In this document: positions 25,860 through 34,369 of the stretch, piece after piece
How positions within the stretch are numbered: position 1 is the first letter of the stretch
Layout of the letters: the number at the start of each line of letters is the position of its first letter
NCBI RefSeq assembly: GCF_937888285.1
Contig: NZ_CALART010000097.1
Span: 1-64,000, forward strand
DNA length: 64,000 nt
Direction: 5' to 3'
From: an uncultured Aquimonas sp.
Lineage (GTDB): Bacteria; Pseudomonadota; Gammaproteobacteria; Xanthomonadales; Xanthomonadaceae
Made by a program: the position numbers and the translations under genes
The notes under the pieces: model-generated
What the model was told of the DNA's origin: nothing
Databases searched by the model: none
What the model saw: the letters and a program-made list of their open reading frames with translations, nothing else

Positions 25860-26381
25860 ATGCGCACCCTGCTGCTGCCCGCCCTCACCCTGGTCCTTGC
25901 CTGCATGGCGCCATGCGCCCACGCCAAGGTCTACAAGTGCCCAGTGCCAGGCGGTGGCCACGAGTACCGGCAGATTCCCTGCGACAACGCCGGCAGCGGC
26001 GAAGTGCAGATCGACGATCCCACTGTTTCGACGCGCGCGGCCGCGGCGGCGGAACCGGAAGCAGCGGACGCGAGTGCCCTGGTCGGCGACTGGTGCGAAA
26101 TCGGCGTGTCGACCACGATCGACAGCGAGATCGCGCTCGATGGCATCCACTGGTACTTCGGCCCCGACTACCTGACCTATGTGCATTCGCGCGCCTGGAA
26201 GCCCGCCGGCATGACGCCGCCCAAGTATCCACTGCAGCGCAAGGGTGCCGCCTTCGTGGTTGACGACCCCATGTTCGGCGGCGTCGAGTCCGAGTGGACA
26301 GTGGTGGGCCGACGCGAGGGCGTGATCCTGGTCGAGGGCCCGATGGGCGGGATCCTGCACATGCGCCCGGGCCGCTGCTGA
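25860..26381 (+). CDS. Exported DUF4124-like protein
   Basis: A 173-residue protein with a signal peptide (MRTLLLPALTLVLACMAPCAHA) and a DUF4124-like start (KVYKCPVPGGGHEYRQIPC). A second domain from about residue 70 (GDWCEIGVST... HWYFGPDYLTYV) resembles small periplasmic lipocalin-like folds. It is distinct from the DUF4124 protein at 12.9 kb, to which only the cysteine motif is similar. Single gene. Confidence 0.65.
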   Translation: MRTLLLPALTLVLACMAPCAHAKVYKCPVPGGGHEYRQIPCDNAGSGEVQIDDPTVSTRAAAAAEPEAADASALVGDWCEIGVSTTIDSEIALDGIHWYFGPDYLTYVHSRAWKPAGMTPPKYPLQRKGAAFVVDDPMFGGVESEWTVVGRREGVILVEGPMGGILHMRPGRC

Positions 26382-26403
26382 CTCACCCCCTTCCCCTCAG
26401 CAA

Positions 26404-26446
26404 TTTAGGCGAGTAGGCTGGGACTCACCTAAACCACTTTGGTGAG
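26404..26446. promoter_or_regulatory. Likely PadR operator
   Basis: Two ten-base half-sites, TTTAGGCGAG (26404-26413) and CTCACCTAAA (26424-26433), are inverted with one mismatch. A third half-site, TTTGGTGAG, follows at 26438-26446, and CTCACC pairs with its GGTGAG across 11 bases. The cluster ends three bases before the padR start, fitting autorepression. Confidence 0.65.
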
Positions 26447-26449
26447 ACC

Positions 26450-26791
26450 ATGGCCCAGCCCGTCCTGCCCGGCACCCTGGAGTTGCTGGCGCTGAAAGCC
26501 GTGTCGCTGGGCGCGGAGCATGGCCTCGGCCTGCTGCAGCGGATCCAGCGCAGCTCCGGCGACGTATTGCTGGTCGAGCAGGGCGCCCTCTATCCAGCCC
26601 TGCATCGGCTGGAGGCGCAGGGCCTGGTGCGCTGCGAATGGGGCGTGTCGGACAACAACCGTCGCGCCAAGTACTACGCGATCACCGCCGCCGGCCGCCG
26701 GCGCCTGGGCGAGGACACGCGGCAGTGGCGGCAGCTGGTCGAGGCCATGGATGCCGTGCTCGGCGCCGATGCCGGCAGCCTGCGCGCATGA
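26450..26791 (+). CDS. PadR-family transcriptional regulator
   Basis: A 113-residue winged-helix regulator. Its N-terminal LPGTLELLALKAVSLG segment and the wing with ALYPALHRLEAQGLVRCEWG are diagnostic of PadR. A short helical C-terminus (VEAMDAVLG) mediates dimerisation in this subfamily. It overlaps the permease gene by four bases (ATGA). Such pairs are common, with the regulator repressing its own operon until a compound recognised by it or exported by the permease is present. The inverted half-sites next to the start codon are the probable operator. Confidence 0.9.
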   Translation: MAQPVLPGTLELLALKAVSLGAEHGLGLLQRIQRSSGDVLLVEQGALYPALHRLEAQGLVRCEWGVSDNNRRAKYYAITAAGRRRLGEDTRQWRQLVEAMDAVLGADAGSLRA

Positions 26792-29469
26792 GCCCGCTCC
26801 GACTGCTGCGCTGGCTGCGCGACCTGCTCGATCGCCGGCGCGTCGAGCGCGAGCTGGACGCCGAACTGGATTTCCATCTGCAGACCCGCGCCGACCAGCT
26901 TGAGGCCGAGGGCCTCGCGCGCGCAGAGGCCCTGCGGCGCGCGCGCATCGAGCTCGGCATGCTGGAGCTGCATCGCGACGATGTGCGCGGCGCGCGCGGG
27001 CTGCGCGCCCTCGAACATCTGCGCGGCGACCTGCTGTACGCCCTGCGCGGGCTGCGGCGCAGCCCGTTGTATGCACTCACCGCCACCGTGGTGCTGGCGC
27101 TGCCGCTCGCCGCAGCCCTGCTGCTGCACGCGATCTACGCCGTCTATGCCTACCAGTCGCCGCCGATCGAGCGGGTCGAGCGCTGGGTCCAGCTGCAGGG
27201 CCACAGCCCGGAGAACCGCGCCTATTCGCGCTTCACCGCCGAGGAGGCCGATACCCTGCTGGCGTCGCCGCCGCCAGCGCTGGCCGGTCTCTACAGCCAG
27301 ACTCACTTCAGCCAGCCGCTGCTGGGCGGGCAGGTGCAGCGGGGGATGGGCGTGGCGGTGTCGGCCGACTACTTCCAGCAGATCGGCGTCGGCGCACGCC
27401 TGGGTCGCGTGTTCGTGCCTGATGCCGAGGACGAAATGGGCGTGGTGCTGAGCGAGGCTGGCTGGGCGCAGCTGTTCGACCGCGCGCCGGACGTGGTCGG
27501 CCAGCCGCTCGACATCGGCGGCCAGCGTTTCGCGGTGATCGGCGTAGCGGATCGCGGCTACGACGGCAGCCATCCGATCGCGCAGCTGCTGTTCGTGCGC
27601 CAACGCGACTACCGCGCGGTGTTTCCGCAGCCGTCGGACGCCGCCGAGCTCAGCCACGAAGTCGGCGGTTTCCTCGCCGCCGATGCCGATATCGGGCTGG
27701 CCGAACAGCAGCTGCAGGCGCGGGTCCAGCCACTGGCGGCACGCCGGCCGGCGGATCTGGCGCTGGCCGGGATCCGCGTACACCGCGCCGAGGGCCGCTT
27801 GAACGCGGGCGACCGCGAGGAGATGGTGCTGGCCTCGACGCCGGCGGCGATCGCGATCCTGCTCATGCTGCTGGTGGCCTCCGCAAACCTCGCCAACCTG
27901 GTGCTGGCGCGCTTCTCGTCGCGCGCGGCCGAGCTCGGCGTGCGCGCCGCGCTTGGCGCATCGCGGGCGCGGCTGCTGCTGCAGCTGTGGCTGGAGTGCG
28001 GTCTGCTCGGGCTTGCCGCCAGTGCACTGGCGCTGGCGCTCGGCGCCCTGCTGCTGGAGCCGATCCACGCGCGGGTGTTCAGCCTGATCGCGGAGATGGG
28101 CATCCGTCTGATCGAGGTGCGGCTGAGCGGACACAGCGTCCTGCCGGTACTGATGCTGGCCTTGCTCTGCACCCTCGCCTTCGGCCTGCTGCCGGCGCTG
28201 GTAGTGACCCGCCGCAGCCGCGCCAGCGGCAATGCCCAGCAGCTTGGCCAAGCCATGCGCGGCGGCGACGCGCCGCGCCTGCGCGGCGCCTTGATGGTCA
28301 CCCAGATCGCCGCCAGCTGCTTCCTGCTGGTGGTCGCCGGGCTGATCGCAGCCAACGCGCGACGCACGCTGGAGACGCCGCTCGGCTATGCGCCCGAACG
28401 CCTGGTGGGCCTGAGCGCCGGCAGCGCCCCCGAACGCCTGGTCGCGCGCCTGCGCGAGCTCGCCGAAGTCGAGGGCATCGGCGCCAGCAACCTGATGCCG
28501 CTGATGGGCGAGCCCGAGCGCGTCGCCGCGCGTGCCGTGCTCGATGACGGCAGCGCGCGCAGTCTGGCCGCCCAGCTGCGGCCGGCGGATGCGGCCTGGT
28601 TCGAGCTGCTCGGCCTGGCGCCGCTGCGCGGCCGCCTGCTGCGCGCGCACGAAGACAGTCAGGCGCCGGTCGCGGTGCTCTCGCGCAGCGCTGCCGAACG
28701 CCTGTGGCCAGGCGCCGATCCACTGGGTCGCAGCCTGGATCTGGTCGAAGAGCCGGACAGCGCCCAGGCGCGGCTGCGCCTTGCCGGCGATCGCGCGCCG
28801 GTCGCGGCCAGCGGCGCGCTGCGCCGGCGCGTCGAGATCGTTGGCGTCGTCCCCGACATCGCCACTGGATTCCTGATCAGCGGCGCCGATGGGCCGGTGG
28901 TCTATCTGCCGGCACGCATCGGCGAGGCCGGGCTCGGCAGCCTGCTGCTGCGGCTGCGCGACACGCGACCCCGGACGCGGGCAGCGGTCTACCAGGCCTG
29001 CATCGCGCTGACACCCAATGAGGACTGCGCACCGACGCCGCTCACCGATGCGCTGCGCATCCAGCGACTGCCGGTGATCGTCGCCGCCGAGATCGCCAGC
29101 GGGCTCGGCGCGGTGGCGCTGGCGATCAGCTGCTTCGGGCTGTACGGGCTGGTCGCCTATGGCGTGCAGCAGCGCCGGCGCGAGCTCGGCCTGCGGCTGG
29201 CGCTGGGCGCCTCCCGCGGTCGCCTGATCGCCACCGTGCTGCGCGACGCGCGCCGGCAGATCGCGCTGGGCCTCGCCATCGGCCTGCCGCTGGCCTTCGT
29301 GCTGACGCGCCTGCTGGCCCAGCTGACCGATCGCATCACCCTGTTCGATCCGCTGGCCTTCCTTGGCGTGCCCCTGCTGCTGGCCCTGCTGGCGGCGCTG
29401 GCGGCCTACCTGCCGGCGCGCGCCAGTGCCCGCATCGACCCCGCCGAGTCGCTGCGCGCCGAGGGCTGA
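26788..29469 (+). CDS. MacB/FtsX-like permease of the duplicated orphan type
   Basis: A 893-residue permease with two MacB-type halves. The N-terminal cytoplasmic segment (RELDAELDFHLQTRADQLEAE) is typical of the PadR-linked permeases called acidobacterial duplicated orphan permeases. A first membrane helix follows at about 95-115, then a periplasmic MacB-like domain, and FtsX three-helix cores at about 345-480 (ASANLANLVLARFSSRAAEL) and 765-890 (LYGLVAYGVQQRRRELGLRL). No ATPase gene is adjacent, which is usual for this family. Substrate unknown. Translation is coupled to padR. Confidence 0.85.
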   Translation: MSPLRLLRWLRDLLDRRRVERELDAELDFHLQTRADQLEAEGLARAEALRRARIELGMLELHRDDVRGARGLRALEHLRGDLLYALRGLRRSPLYALTATVVLALPLAAALLLHAIYAVYAYQSPPIERVERWVQLQGHSPENRAYSRFTAEEADTLLASPPPALAGLYSQTHFSQPLLGGQVQRGMGVAVSADYFQQIGVGARLGRVFVPDAEDEMGVVLSEAGWAQLFDRAPDVVGQPLDIGGQRFAVIGVADRGYDGSHPIAQLLFVRQRDYRAVFPQPSDAAELSHEVGGFLAADADIGLAEQQLQARVQPLAARRPADLALAGIRVHRAEGRLNAGDREEMVLASTPAAIAILLMLLVASANLANLVLARFSSRAAELGVRAALGASRARLLLQLWLECGLLGLAASALALALGALLLEPIHARVFSLIAEMGIRLIEVRLSGHSVLPVLMLALLCTLAFGLLPALVVTRRSRASGNAQQLGQAMRGGDAPRLRGALMVTQIAASCFLLVVAGLIAANARRTLETPLGYAPERLVGLSAGSAPERLVARLRELAEVEGIGASNLMPLMGEPERVAARAVLDDGSARSLAAQLRPADAAWFELLGLAPLRGRLLRAHEDSQAPVAVLSRSAAERLWPGADPLGRSLDLVEEPDSAQARLRLAGDRAPVAASGALRRRVEIVGVVPDIATGFLISGADGPVVYLPARIGEAGLGSLLLRLRDTRPRTRAAVYQACIALTPNEDCAPTPLTDALRIQRLPVIVAAEIASGLGAVALAISCFGLYGLVAYGVQQRRRELGLRLALGASRGRLIATVLRDARRQIALGLAIGLPLAFVLTRLLAQLTDRITLFDPLAFLGVPLLLALLAALAAYLPARASARIDPAESLRAEG

Positions 29470-29629
29470 TGGCGCGCGCGGGGCCGCCGTGCGCGGCGTT
29501 CGCCATCGGGCGCTCCGCCGCGGAGGCAGGGGCCTTTCCCGCGCATCCGATGCTGGGGAAACAGGGCTCCGTCCAGCGCACCGCAGGCCGGCGCCAGGGC
29601 AATCGACCGCGCCAGCAGCCTGCTGAAAG

Positions 29630-29652
29630 ACGCCCTTCCCGGGCGTTTCTCT
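29630..29652 (+). terminator. Terminator after the permease gene
   Basis: A six-bp stem (ACGCCC/GGGCGT, 5-nt loop) is followed by TTCTCTC and preceded by GAAAG. It lies 160 bases after the stop. Two more hairpins of unknown role follow: 29687-29720 (15-base arms, one mismatch) and 29745-29768 (9-base perfect arms). Confidence 0.6.
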
Positions 29653-29887
29653 CGTCGGCGGTCAGGCGCAGGTCGGTACCGCCTCACGACGAATCAAGCG
29701 CCTACGCGCTCGATTCGTCGCTGCGGCCATGCATGGCTGCTCTCGCAGGCTGTCTATCAACAGCCTGCCAGTCCGCGGCGTAGACTGCGCGCAGCAACGT
29801 CCTGCCGGGGCTGCGGCATGTCATCGGCCAGCGCATCGGACAGGCACCGGCTGGAGCCCCCATCCCACCTCTCCGGAGGACCCGCAG

Positions 29888-31525
29888 ATGCGCAAGATCG
29901 TCGCCTTTCTCTTGGCCTCGGCACTGCTCGCGGCGGCTGCAGCGCAGGCTGCGCCGATCGTGGTGGGCGCGAGCAATACCGGCCCCATTCCGGACGGTGA
30001 CCCGGCCGGTCGCACCCTCAGCTTTGCGGTGTCCGGCGTCAGCAGCCCCCTCCGGTCGGTGTCGGTTTCGCTCAATCTCACCCATAGCTTCGCGGGTGAC
30101 CTCACGGCGACGCTGATCGCTCCGGGCGGCGCGGCGCGGCTGGTGCTGTTCGGGCGCCCGGGCACGGGCCGCAGCAGCAGCTTCGGCGACAGCACGAACT
30201 TCGGCGGTGTGTACACCTTCACCGACACCGGCTTTCCGGACTTCGTGCCCCTGCTGCAGGCGCTGACCGATACCGAAGTGCTCCCTCCCGGCAGCTTCCG
30301 CACGGTCTCGCGCGGCGCGCCGCTGCGCTCGAATGCCGGCGGCTGCCCCACCTCGCTGCGCGGCGTATTCGGCGGACTTACGCCGCAGCAAGCCAATGGC
30401 ATCTGGACCCTGGTGCTGACGGATTCAACTTCACCGGACGCGGGCACGGTGTCGGCCGCCACGCTCACCCTCGACACCGTCCTGCTGTTCGCCAACGGCT
30501 TCGAGGGAACGGGGCTCGGCGCGCCCGGACCGCTCGAAGACATGCGCGGAGCAGAGGCCCCGGCGCACTGCATCAACAAGGTGATCGGCGACTTTACGGG
30601 TGACGGCGTGACCGACTACGCCCTGGTTCGTGCCAACGGCAGCGCTCGCGACTGGGTGATCCGCGAGAACACCGGCAACGGGTCGGCCTCGGCAGCGGAG
30701 ATCCGCTTCAGCCACGGCGTCGACGGCGACCTGTTCGACAGCTTTGACCTTGACGGCGACCGCATCGCTGATCCTGCGGCGTGGCGGCCAGGCCCGGCCG
30801 GCACCGCACGCTTCCTTGTCAGGCTTTCCTCGCGCGACGGCGCGGTGCGCGAAGTCATATTCGGGCAGACCGGGGACACGCCCAACCAGTCGGGCGACTA
30901 CGACGGCGATGGCATCGACGATCCCGCTGTGTTCCGTCTGCCGCCCTTCGGCGGCAGCGCGGGTCCGATCCAGCTGATCTACCTGTCCTCTCAGAACGAG
31001 ACCCCACGGAGCGTCGGAACCGGCAGCGGCACCCAGGGCGACCAGTTCTCCATCTCCGGCTTCGACTACAGCGGCGACGGGCGTGCCGACGTGGTCACCC
31101 AGTCGCCCGATAGCGGCGCCCCTTCGACGGGTCGGTTTCGCGTCTACGACTCGCTCACCGGCGGCCTGCAGAACACGTTCACCCACGGCAACGCCAGCGA
31201 CTTCCTGATCCCCGGCAACTATGTCGGCACGCCGCGCGCCGACTACACCGTCAGTCGCACCGTCGGCGGCAATCGCGAGTGGATTTCGCGCGATGCCCAG
31301 ACCGGCGCGGTGGCGCCGACCGTGGTGTTCAGCGTCACCGGCGACCAGCGCGTTGGCGGCGACTACGATGGTGACGGTATCGCCGATCATGCCTTCTTCC
31401 GAGCCACGGCCAGCCCCGGGCCGATCGGCTTCCAGGTGCGGCCGAGCACCAACACGGCCACGGTCTGGACGCTCGACTTCGGGCTTGCACAGGACTTTGC
31501 GATCGCCGGTTCCCGCGTGCAGTAG
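29888..31525 (+). CDS. Exported P-domain protein with internal FANGFE and FG-GAP-like region
   Basis: A 545-residue protein. A signal peptide (1-21) is followed by a proprotein-convertase P-domain (about 28-198, with NLTHSFAGDLTATLIAPGG and GIWTLVLTDS). The short LLFANGFEGTG then sits at residues 199-209. The rest is a repeat region with FTGDGVTDYAL, DLDGDRIADPA, DYDGDGIDDPA and similar Asp-rich loops that resemble calcium-binding FG-GAP/VCBS repeats. GGAGG eight bases before the ATG sets the start. The internal FANGFE is the same motif that terminates other exported proteins in this window. Confidence 0.75.
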   Translation: MRKIVAFLLASALLAAAAAQAAPIVVGASNTGPIPDGDPAGRTLSFAVSGVSSPLRSVSVSLNLTHSFAGDLTATLIAPGGAARLVLFGRPGTGRSSSFGDSTNFGGVYTFTDTGFPDFVPLLQALTDTEVLPPGSFRTVSRGAPLRSNAGGCPTSLRGVFGGLTPQQANGIWTLVLTDSTSPDAGTVSAATLTLDTVLLFANGFEGTGLGAPGPLEDMRGAEAPAHCINKVIGDFTGDGVTDYALVRANGSARDWVIRENTGNGSASAAEIRFSHGVDGDLFDSFDLDGDRIADPAAWRPGPAGTARFLVRLSSRDGAVREVIFGQTGDTPNQSGDYDGDGIDDPAVFRLPPFGGSAGPIQLIYLSSQNETPRSVGTGSGTQGDQFSISGFDYSGDGRADVVTQSPDSGAPSTGRFRVYDSLTGGLQNTFTHGNASDFLIPGNYVGTPRADYTVSRTVGGNREWISRDAQTGAVAPTVVFSVTGDQRVGGDYDGDGIADHAFFRATASPGPIGFQVRPSTNTATVWTLDFGLAQDFAIAGSRVQ

Positions 31526-31605
31526 CACCGCAGACATCAAGCGATGCGCGGATGGGCCAGGGTCCATCCACCGCCGCTGCACGCCGCCGCGGCCAAGCTG
31601 CACGC

Positions 31606-32541
31606 ATGGAGAATCACGAACGTTCGGCGGACACCGCCGTCATCGGCGCCGGCCTGACCGGTGCCTGGATCGCGTCGGCACTGAGGTCGGCCGGCATTGA
31701 TGTGCTGGTGCTGGACAAGGGCCGCGGCCCCGGCGGTCGGCTGAGCCTGCGCCGCAGCGACTGCGGCAGCTTCGCCCACGGCTGCCCGCTGGAGGCGATC
31801 GCCACCTGGGCCGGCACGCTGCCGGCGGATGCACTGCAGGCGCGTGGGCTGGCGCCGGCGATGGACATCCGCGATCCACGCCTGCAGGCGCTGCCGCGGC
31901 ATCTGTTGGCCGATCTGCGCACGCGCTATGAAGCACAGGTCGCGCGCATCGAGCGCGGCGACTCCGGCTGGCGCCTGTTCGATGCCAGCGGCGGCGTAAT
32001 CGCCGAGGCACGGCGGCTGGTACTGACCGCGCCGGCACCGCAGAGCGCAGCGCTGCTGGAAGATGTGCGGCCCGACTGGTCCAGCCGCCTGCGCGCCCTG
32101 CCCTGCGCGCCGGCCTGGTGCGTGCTGCTGGCCCAGCCCGCCGATCAACCCGAGCCGGACTGGCAAGCCCTCGCGCCCGCGCTTGCGCAGGTGCAGGCGC
32201 AGGACGCCCTGCCTGGAGAGGACGCACGCCGCTGGGTGCTGCAGCTCTCGGAAGCCGCCAGCCGCGAGCGCCTGGAGGACAGCCCGCAGGCCCTGCTGCA
32301 GGCCCTGCTGTCGCAGCTCGGCAGCAAGCCCTCGCACTGGCTGCACGCCGCCGCACACCGCTGGCGCTATGCGCGCATCGTCGAGCCGCTGCACGAACCG
32401 CTGCTGCTGGACGATGCGCTGCAGCTCGCGGTCTGCGGCGATGCCTTCGCCGGCGGAGGCGGCGACAGCGATCTGCAGCGCTGCCGGCGCTCCGCGGAGA
32501 CCCTGCTGCAACACTGGCTGCCGGCATCGCCGCGGAACTGA
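31606..32541 (+). CDS. FAD-dependent amine-oxidase-like (renalase-type) oxidoreductase
   Basis: A 311-residue flavoprotein of the renalase/amine oxidase superfamily. The FAD-binding Rossmann motif is VIGAGLTGAWIASALRSAGI, followed by the LDKGRGPGGRLSLRR segment characteristic of bacterial renalases. The C-terminal GDAFAGGGGDSD motif contacts FAD. Bacterial renalases oxidise isomers of beta-NAD(P)H; the substrate here cannot be read from sequence. The ATG at 31606 begins six residues before the flavin fold; an alternative frame start 54 bases upstream reads through a degenerate repeat. Dodecin, a flavin-binding protein, is encoded 131 bases downstream, a possible functional link. Confidence 0.82.
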   Translation: MENHERSADTAVIGAGLTGAWIASALRSAGIDVLVLDKGRGPGGRLSLRRSDCGSFAHGCPLEAIATWAGTLPADALQARGLAPAMDIRDPRLQALPRHLLADLRTRYEAQVARIERGDSGWRLFDASGGVIAEARRLVLTAPAPQSAALLEDVRPDWSSRLRALPCAPAWCVLLAQPADQPEPDWQALAPALAQVQAQDALPGEDARRWVLQLSEAASRERLEDSPQALLQALLSQLGSKPSHWLHAAAHRWRYARIVEPLHEPLLLDDALQLAVCGDAFAGGGGDSDLQRCRRSAETLLQHWLPASPRN

Positions 32542-32671
32542 AGCCGCCGCAGCGCGGACTGCGCACGTTCAGCAGCAGTGCGTTCGCCGCGGGTCGCTGC
32601 AGCCTCCATCGCGGGCGGTGCTATGGTCGGCGCGGGCACTTCTGCCCGATTCGATCCGAAGGAGTCCGACC

Positions 32672-32878
32672 ATGGGTACGGTCACCAAAGTCATCGAGGT
32701 TTCTTCGTCGTCCAGCAGCAGCATGGAGGACGCTGTGCAGTCCGGCCTGCTCAAGGTCGCCGAGACGGTCAAGCACATCAAGGGCGCCTGGGTGAACGAC
32801 ATCAAGGTCCTCACCGAGGACGACGGCCGCATCACCGAGTGGCGCATCAACATGCGGGTGAACTTCCTGGTCAAGTGA
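32672..32878 (+). CDS. Dodecin
   Basis: A 68-residue protein matching dodecins over its whole length: VTKVIEVSSSSSSSMEDAVQ at the start and a flavin-stacking tryptophan in TEWRINMRVNF at the end. Dodecins assemble as hollow dodecamers that bind riboflavin, FMN or FAD, or CoA, acting as flavin buffers. AAGGAG eight bases before the ATG is a good ribosome-binding site. The gene is probably transcribed alone or with the flavoprotein before it. Confidence 0.92.
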   Translation: MGTVTKVIEVSSSSSSSMEDAVQSGLLKVAETVKHIKGAWVNDIKVLTEDDGRITEWRINMRVNFLVK

Positions 32879-33093
32879 GCGCGCCCGCGCCGCGGGCGCC
32901 AGCGGCCCCGCGGCGCGTCCCGCCCATCGCCGCGCGTCACGCTCGGGTCTGGCGGGACGTCGCCCGCGCATCCGTTCGAGAAACTCGGAGCATGACCCGC
33001 CTGGCCGTGAGCCGCGGTCGCACCGTCGATCGCGCGCGACCACGCCGAATTGCCCAGCCTTGCCCTTGAACCCCGGCCCCGGAGCCACGCCGC

Positions 33094-33699
33094 ATGTCCC
33101 AGCGTCCATCCGAGCGCACCGCGCTGCTCCTGCTGCCCGCCCTGGCGGCCCTCGCGGTGGGCCTGCTGCTGGCGCGGCGCTGGCTGCCGGAGCTGCCCCT
33201 GCTCGACCACCCACTGCTGTCCTGGTGGTGCGCCTTCGTGCTCACCTATGTCGGCGCGGCCAGCATCAGCCTGCTGCCGGCACCGTTGGGCAAGGCCGTC
33301 GACAGCGCGCTCGACCGTCACCTGAGCCAGTGGGGCGCAGGCGTCTATGGCCTGATCGCGCTTTCGGTCTTTCTGCCGCTGGAGCTGCGCAGCCTGGTCG
33401 CAAGCCTGCGCGAGTTCGACGGCGGCGGCGACTGGCTGCGCGGCCTGCTGCGCGACTGGCTGATCGGCTTCAGCGCGGAGTCGCTGCGCAATCTGATTAC
33501 GGCGGCGATCTGGCCGGCGCGGGCGATCCAGGAGGCTGGCGTCTGGGGCTTCCTCGGCTTCCTTGGCGCCTGTTCAGCGGTGTTCGAACTCGGCCGGCGG
33601 CTGATGCCCGAGTCCCAGGCTCGGCTGGAAGAGCGCCATACGGCACAGGACGAGACAGCCACGCCGTCGCGCGGCAAGAGCCCGGACGGCGGGGTCTGA
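33094..33699 (+). CDS. Uncharacterised membrane protein
   Basis: A 201-residue protein with three or four hydrophobic helices (about 10-27, 42-68, 85-100 and 145-165) and a charged C-terminal tail that is probably cytosolic. I cannot name a family. The gene ends 97 bases before the ECF sigma factor start, so it may be read together with it or may be independent. Confidence 0.6.
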   Translation: MSQRPSERTALLLLPALAALAVGLLLARRWLPELPLLDHPLLSWWCAFVLTYVGAASISLLPAPLGKAVDSALDRHLSQWGAGVYGLIALSVFLPLELRSLVASLREFDGGGDWLRGLLRDWLIGFSAESLRNLITAAIWPARAIQEAGVWGFLGFLGACSAVFELGRRLMPESQARLEERHTAQDETATPSRGKSPDGGV

Positions 33700-33796
33700 G
33701 AGGCCCGCCTCGCTGTCGTCTTCACAACTCTGGTGTCCGACCGAAGCCGGCAAGGCCGTAGCCTCCCACCAGAGCCCAGTGCACGAGCACGCGCCC

Positions 33797-34369
33797 ATGC
33801 CAGCACCGACCGGACACCCTACCGCCCCCGCCGATGCGGACATCAGGGCCGAAGACCCCCAGACGGCACTGCGTCCCGCCGCCTACGCACGCCTTCGGGC
33901 GATTGCCGCGGGTGCCCGGCGGCGTCTGCCGAGCGAGACGCTCAACACCACCGCACTGGTCAGTGAAGCCTATCTGCGGCTGGCAGAGTCCAGCCTGCGC
34001 AGCGACACCGACGCCGGGCTGGATCGCGCCGGCTTCTTCGCGCTGTTCGCCAGCGTGGTCCGCAACACCCTGATCGACCAGCTGCGTGCGCGCTCGGCCG
34101 ACAAGCGCCGCGGCCAGCACACCACGCTTTCGCATGCGCTGCCATTGGCGATCGAGGACGCGCAGGCGCAGCGTCTGCTGGCCGTGGATTCCGCCCTTGA
34201 TGGCCTGCGCACGACCCATCCGCGGCTGGTCCAGGTGGTCGAGATGCGCTTCTTCGCCGGCTACGACAATCAGGAGATCGCCGCCCTGCTGGAGGTCAAC
34301 GAGAAGACGGTGCGGCGCGACTGGCTGCAGGCGCGCGCCCTGCTCGCCGAGGCGCTCGACGATGACTGA
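33797..34369 (+). CDS. ECF sigma factor of the kinase-linked type, first copy
   Basis: A 190-residue ECF sigma factor like those annotated as Sig-70_X6 / ECF43. Region 2 has AYARLRAIAAGARRRLPSET and LNTTALVSEAYLRLAE, then FFALFASVVRNTLIDQLRAR. Region 4 has LVQVVEMRFFAGYDNQEIAA and a helix-turn-helix with NEKTVRRDWLQARALL. In ECF43 systems a serine/threonine kinase phosphorylates the sigma factor to allow RNA polymerase binding. The kinase gene overlaps by eight bases (ATGACTGA). A GTG 18 bases upstream is an alternative start. Confidence 0.9.
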   Translation: MPAPTGHPTAPADADIRAEDPQTALRPAAYARLRAIAAGARRRLPSETLNTTALVSEAYLRLAESSLRSDTDAGLDRAGFFALFASVVRNTLIDQLRARSADKRRGQHTTLSHALPLAIEDAQAQRLLAVDSALDGLRTTHPRLVQVVEMRFFAGYDNQEIAALLEVNEKTVRRDWLQARALLAEALDDD

